Below, piece after piece: positions 61,337 through 64,000 of a stretch of 64,000 bases of DNA; positions within the stretch are counted from its first letter, which is position 1, and each line of letters begins with the position of its first letter. The notes beneath the pieces were generated by a model. The model worked only from the letters and a program-made list of their open reading frames with translations. It made no database searches and was not told the origin of the DNA. The position numbers were made by a program, and so were the translations under genes. Source of the DNA: Candidatus Woesearchaeota archaeon (lineage in GTDB: Archaea; Nanobdellota; Nanobdellia; Woesearchaeales; JABMPP01); assembly GCA_018303405.1 (NCBI GenBank), contig JAGVYD010000017.1, forward strand, positions 17,439 through 81,438. Direction: 5' to 3'.

Positions 61337-62553
61337 GAGCCTTCTTGAGAGGATTTATCAAGTATTATCTTCGTTTCTTCGCTGTTGTCAATTAGCTTAA
61401 GAATTTGGTTAATCTGCCCTTGCATGTCATTCCTGAGGCTGCTTATTTCCTCCTCCTTTGCCTGCTGGATTTCCACTGCCTTTTTCACAGTAAGGGCCGC
61501 GGAGCATTTTTCGCAAATCTCCGCATGAGGGTCGTTGATAAAATCGCAGCGGGAGCATGGCAAATTTGGTTTTGGCTTATCTTTTTCCTCAACTGCAAAG
61601 CCATTATGCTTCTTGATTCTTGATATCTGGTCTTCCATGTTTAGTCTTCCATAGACCTCGGCGAAATATTTAACAGAATGCCCGTGCCTTTGGGCTGCAA
61701 TGTCTATTGGCAAATTATCCTTTTTATCAAGATAACAGCTAGAATGCCTCAGGGAATAGAAATCCATTGGCTTATCAATGCCTGCCTTGCGTGCCGTTTC
61801 CTTTACCCTTTTGAGTACTGCCGCATATTGGTATTTCTTTAATTTTCCGTAATTTTGAGACTCTTGTGTCCATAGCGGGTCATTTTGCTTTTTACTAGGA
61901 TGAGTTTGAATCCATCTTAGCACCATTGGAACACATCTCCATGCTGCAAGTTCCCTCTTGCCTGTCTTGCCTGACAAAATCCTTATGACCAAAAAGTCAT
62001 TCTTTATGCCAATATCGCCATAGTTCAGGTCAATGAATTCAGAAGGCCGTAAGCCTGTGTCCAATTGCATGGCTATTATTGCCTTAAGCTGAATGCTGTT
62101 TGTGGCATTTATTATCTGCAAACCATCTTCCCAGCTGATCATGTCATCAGTATCCAAATCCCTTTTGTTCTCTTTTATCTGCACCCTGCCCCTAACTTCC
62201 TCTATTGCCAATTTTATGGATATGGGAAGAGTTCCCTTATTAATTATTTTGCAGAAGCGTTTTGAAACATTAATCAAAGTAGGGATATGTCTTGGCTTGT
62301 CTAACGCTAGCTTCCTATACAACTCTTTCATGCGATTTTTATCACGCATCTCCTGCTTTATGTTTTCGCCACCTGAAAGAAAGATTCTCAAATGCTCCAT
62401 GAAGATTTGAACTCTTGCTGAGCTAACACTATCTTGGTATGCCGGCAAGAATTCTTTTTCAACAATCTGCTTATTTTTTTGGCTGATTTTTTCATCCTGA
62501 AAGAAATTTCTAACAGCCCTTTCTGCCTGTTTTTCGTAATTTAATACTGGCAT
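61333..62553 (-). CDS. int: Tyrosine recombinase (integrase) with C-terminal zinc finger
   Basis: 406 residues. An N-terminal SAM-like core-binding domain (about 1-120) is followed by the catalytic domain: Arg I in LDTGLRPSEFIDL, the YSLRHS box (Tyr where the first His is common, Arg II intact), the GHS motif, and the Tyr nucleophile in YFAEVYG. After it comes a zinc finger CSRCDFIN...ICEKCSA and a coiled tail (KKAVEIQQAKEEEISSLRNDM). It recombines the tRNA attachment sites. TTTATATAC lies about 26 nt upstream, in the 60 bp between gene and tRNA. Confidence 0.93.
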   Translation of the reverse strand: MPVLNYEKQAERAVRNFFQDEKISQKNKQIVEKEFLPAYQDSVSSARVQIFMEHLRIFLSGGENIKQEMRDKNRMKELYRKLALDKPRHIPTLINVSKRFCKIINKGTLPISIKLAIEEVRGRVQIKENKRDLDTDDMISWEDGLQIINATNSIQLKAIIAMQLDTGLRPSEFIDLNYGDIGIKNDFLVIRILSGKTGKRELAAWRCVPMVLRWIQTHPSKKQNDPLWTQESQNYGKLKKYQYAAVLKRVKETARKAGIDKPMDFYSLRHSSCYLDKKDNLPIDIAAQRHGHSVKYFAEVYGRLNMEDQISRIKKHNGFAVEEKDKPKPNLPCSRCDFINDPHAEICEKCSAALTVKKAVEIQQAKEEEISSLRNDMQGQINQILKLIDNSEETKIILDKSSQEGS

Positions 62554-62613
62554 AATTGGGTAAAAAGGGCTTAAAGTATATAAAGCTTTGCTAGGGAGTC
62601 ATACGAAAAGTAC

Positions 62614-62630
62614 TACGCCCCCGCTGGGAA
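62614..62630 (-). repeat. Right attachment site in the tRNA 3' end
   Basis: Seventeen bases identical to 40645-40661, covering the end of the acceptor stem and the T-stem of the tRNA gene. Insertion here leaves the tRNA complete. CGAAAAGTA immediately to its left (62604-62612) also occurs just right of the left copy. Confidence 0.85.
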
Positions 62631-62686
62631 TCGAACCCAGGCCTCAAGGTCCGCAACCTCGTATTCTTCCACTAGACTACGGGGGC
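62616..62686 (-). tRNA. tRNA-Arg (anticodon GCG, best reading)
   Basis: Minus-strand cloverleaf of 71 nt. The acceptor stem GCCCCCG / CGGGGGC is perfect, the discriminator is G and no CCA is encoded. The D arm is GTCT...GAAT with one mismatch. The anticodon stem CGAGG/CCTTG has one G-T and encloses loop TTGCGGA, giving GCG. The T arm CTGGG TTCGATT CCCAG is perfect. The variable loop has 4 nt. Its 3' end is the integration site of the element. The Arg identity rests on the anticodon reading. Confidence 0.85.
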
Positions 62687-62689
62687 AAT

Positions 62690-62879
62690 ATGAAAAATCG
62701 TTTGATAAATCTCGTTTAATTACTTTTGCTTTGCGAAGCAAAGCCTCGGAGCCAAGGAATCTTAAATTCCGCCGGCAACGACTTTTTGGGTCCTATCCTT
62801 TTTCTAGAAAAAGGATAGCTAGGCTACAGGGGCATTGCGTTAATGATGCAATATGAATCTATAGGAAATAACCTTAATT
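62690..62879. other. Palindrome-rich spacer between the tRNA and the 78-bp repeat
   Basis: It contains GCTTTGC-GAA-GCAAAGC (62728-62744), a 26-bp perfect palindrome at 62793-62818, and a segment near 62815-62835 whose minus strand, TGCCCCTGTAGCCTAG, resembles the first bases of the neighbouring tRNA with two differences. No gene is visible. These may be tRNA processing or recombination remnants. Confidence 0.45.
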
Positions 62880-62957
62880 TTTGTATGTTTTGAAATGAGT
62901 GCAAGGTTATTTCCTAATAAGCAAATCACTTATTCGTTAGGAACAAAGTTCCGATTA
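62880..62957 (-). repeat. 78-bp long-range inverted repeat, copy 2
   Basis: Exact reverse complement of 28-105. On its left the sequence AGGAAATAACCTT (62862-62874) can pair with AAGGTTATTTCCT inside the repeat, giving a 13-bp stem. It ends at the stop codon of the PHP gene. Confidence 0.85.
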
Positions 62958-63857
62958 GTTTACTCCTGAAAACCCGTTCCTTATGCCTTCCATTGTGTCT
63001 GCAAATTTCTTCCTAATCCTGGGCTTCAGGTCATCAATCCTGTTCTTGACAGAAAACTGGTATGTTGTCCTTGCAATTGAAGGCATGTACCTCAGGCGCT
63101 TCGATAATACCCTTGATTGGTTGAATATCCCCCTTAGCCTGCTGCCCTCAACGCCCATCACAAAATTGTTTTTCTTCCTGACATGGTCCAGGAAATCATC
63201 AACATCTGAGGCATGGGTATAAGTGACAACCCTCCCCAATTCACTGAGGGTATGGCCATCGCTGCCTCCGGTTATGGGCTTTTGGACATCCATGGCAAAT
63301 TTGACTGACTTGAGGTTCCTCATCCTCGTGTCCTCCCCATTGATGACCTCAACAGCGCCGACCCTTCCAATTATATCCTTTGCATCATCACTCCTGTTGA
63401 GATAGCTTACCCACCCTTTCCAGAGAATGCCATAGGGCTGGGACATTGATGCTATGCAATTATAATGCTCAAGGTCATCCAGTATCTGCATGATTGTTTT
63501 TTTCAGCCTTCCATACGGGTTGGCATATTTGTAGTCCCTTATCCTCTTTTCATAGAAATCAATGAGCTCTGTTTTGGAGTAAAAATAAACCTGGAGGTCC
63601 CTGCCTTCCCTGCAGTTCACTTCAATGCCTGGCACTGCAAAGATTTCCGCCTTCTCCATGACTTTCAATGAACCCGTGACAATATTATGGTCGGTCACAG
63701 CCACGCCCAGCTTGCGCTTTTTTGCCAGCTTAATCAGGCTGGAAACCTTGGTTTTGCTGTCAGAATATTCAGTGTGGTAGTGCATATCAACGCCTACAAA
63801 TCCATTTTTCTGGAGTTCAGCCCCGTCTGGCTTTTGGAAAATCACTTTCTGCACCAT
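62955..63857 (-). CDS. PHP-domain phosphoesterase
   Basis: 300 residues from ATG 63857; a GTG at 63866 is in frame, but TTTATATATT lies 26 nt before the ATG. PHP metal-binding motifs: VDMHYHTEYSD (motif I), GVAVTDHN (motif II), VPGIEVNCREG (motif III) and GGSDGHTLSELG (motif IV). PHP proteins hydrolyse phosphomonoesters or nucleotides with three metals. The substrate is unknown. The last 60 residues are basic and helical. Its stop codon TAA lies within the 78-bp repeat. Confidence 0.9.
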   Translation of the reverse strand: MVQKVIFQKPDGAELQKNGFVGVDMHYHTEYSDSKTKVSSLIKLAKKRKLGVAVTDHNIVTGSLKVMEKAEIFAVPGIEVNCREGRDLQVYFYSKTELIDFYEKRIRDYKYANPYGRLKKTIMQILDDLEHYNCIASMSQPYGILWKGWVSYLNRSDDAKDIIGRVGAVEVINGEDTRMRNLKSVKFAMDVQKPITGGSDGHTLSELGRVVTYTHASDVDDFLDHVRKKNNFVMGVEGSRLRGIFNQSRVLSKRLRYMPSIARTTYQFSVKNRIDDLKPRIRKKFADTMEGIRNGFSGVN

Positions 63858-63916
63858 GCATTTCACGCATCCAACTCAATATATAAATATTGTTGTGGCT
63901 GGGGCTCTGTAGAAAG

Positions 63917-63990
63917 TCTTAAATAAAAACAGCCCCTCATCAGGGCGTTAGCCCTGAGTTGGGGCAGGGCAGAGGTGCGACTCTGCCATG
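63917..63990 (+). promoter_or_regulatory. Structured leader at the window end
   Basis: After CTTAAATAAAA the sequence folds into GCCCC (63932) with GGGGC (63961), enclosing CAGGGC-GTTA-GCCCTG (63941-63956), and then GGCAGAG/CTCTGCC (63968-63987). An ATG follows at 63988 and reads on to the edge. It may be a structured 5' leader or the start of a non-coding RNA. Confidence 0.4.
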
Positions 63991-64000
63991 GAAAAGGAAA

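Larger units (their letters stand above)
40645..62630. mobile_element. Integrated genetic element in a tRNA gene (about 22 kb)
   Basis: It is bounded by direct repeats TACGCCCCCGCTGGGAA at 40645-40661 and 62614-62630. The right copy is the 3' end of a complete tRNA gene and the left copy is an isolated fragment. The integrase lies next to the tRNA, as expected for tRNA-directed tyrosine recombinases. Just inside each repeat stands CGAAAAGTA (40667-40675 and 62604-62612), possibly a recombinase arm site. Contents are accessory: VirB-like proteins, restriction genes, TFB and small DNA-binding proteins. The interior is visibly richer in A+T than both flanks. No replication gene was recognised. 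Confidence 0.88.

Overview
The window is archaeal. It carries archaeal or archaeal-eukaryotic information genes: aIF5B, Trm1 tRNA methylase, aEF-1 beta, transcription factor TFS, an ATP-dependent DNA ligase, an Elp3-type tRNA acetyltransferase, an NMD3-like protein, a TFB and a SEC11-type signal peptidase, alongside FtsZ. Many genes have a TATA-like box about 26 to 30 nt before the start codon and no Shine-Dalgarno sequence, so they look leaderless. A smaller set has clear GGAGG-type sites. Gene content, truncated families and many lineage-specific coiled-coil or membrane proteins suggest a DPANN-type genome (Woesearchaeota or Pacearchaeota-like). That lineage is an inference, not something proved here.

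Positions 1 to about 40,600 are chromosome. In order: an SDR oxidoreductase, two membrane proteins, a nitroreductase, a DUF371/small protein/Elp3 cluster, a two-component pair, an HD-domain protein, aIF5B plus a PUA-like protein, Trm1, a Zn-ribbon protein plus aEF-1 beta, two large coiled-coil proteins sharing a short repeated motif, a membrane-anchored winged-helix protein, a DUF460 protein, truncated NMD3, signal peptidase plus TFS, a DEDD-type nuclease, a RibL-like nucleotidyltransferase, a prepilin peptidase, an EamA transporter, a decayed toxin-antitoxin locus, FtsZ, a second nitroreductase, DNA ligase and several unrecognised proteins.

Positions 40,645 to 62,630 are an integrated genetic element of about 22 kb, visibly A+T-richer than the flanks. 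It is bounded by a 17-bp direct repeat equal to the 3' end of a tRNA gene (best read as tRNA-Arg, anticodon GCG), with a tyrosine recombinase next to the intact tRNA. Inside are a small type IV secretion-like set (VirB2-like pilin, large surface protein, VirB6-like membrane protein, VirB4 ATPase with a C-terminal nuclease-like domain), an ADP-ribosyltransferase-like protein, a TIM-barrel protein resembling the tRNA-guanine transglycosylase superfamily, its own TFB and small DNA-binding proteins. It also carries a minus-strand defence-type block: CARF-wHTH regulator, GmrSD-like DUF262/DUF1524 protein, Zn-finger protein, Cas4/RecB-like nuclease and type IIG restriction-modification enzyme. No CRISPR array, relaxase or VirD4 coupling protein was recognised.

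The strongest new observations are a sequence TCTCCGAGT(T/C) placed 43 to 46 nt before four separate genes of the element, which looks like an element-specific promoter and may be served by the element's own TFB; the CARF regulator heading a restriction operon without CRISPR; and the VirB4-nuclease fusion. A 20-codon remnant of a HAD phosphatase marks a module junction inside the defence block. Positions 62,631 to 64,000 are chromosome again: the tRNA, a PHP-domain protein, one arm of a 78-bp perfect inverted repeat whose partner lies at position 28, and a structured RNA-like leader at the window end.
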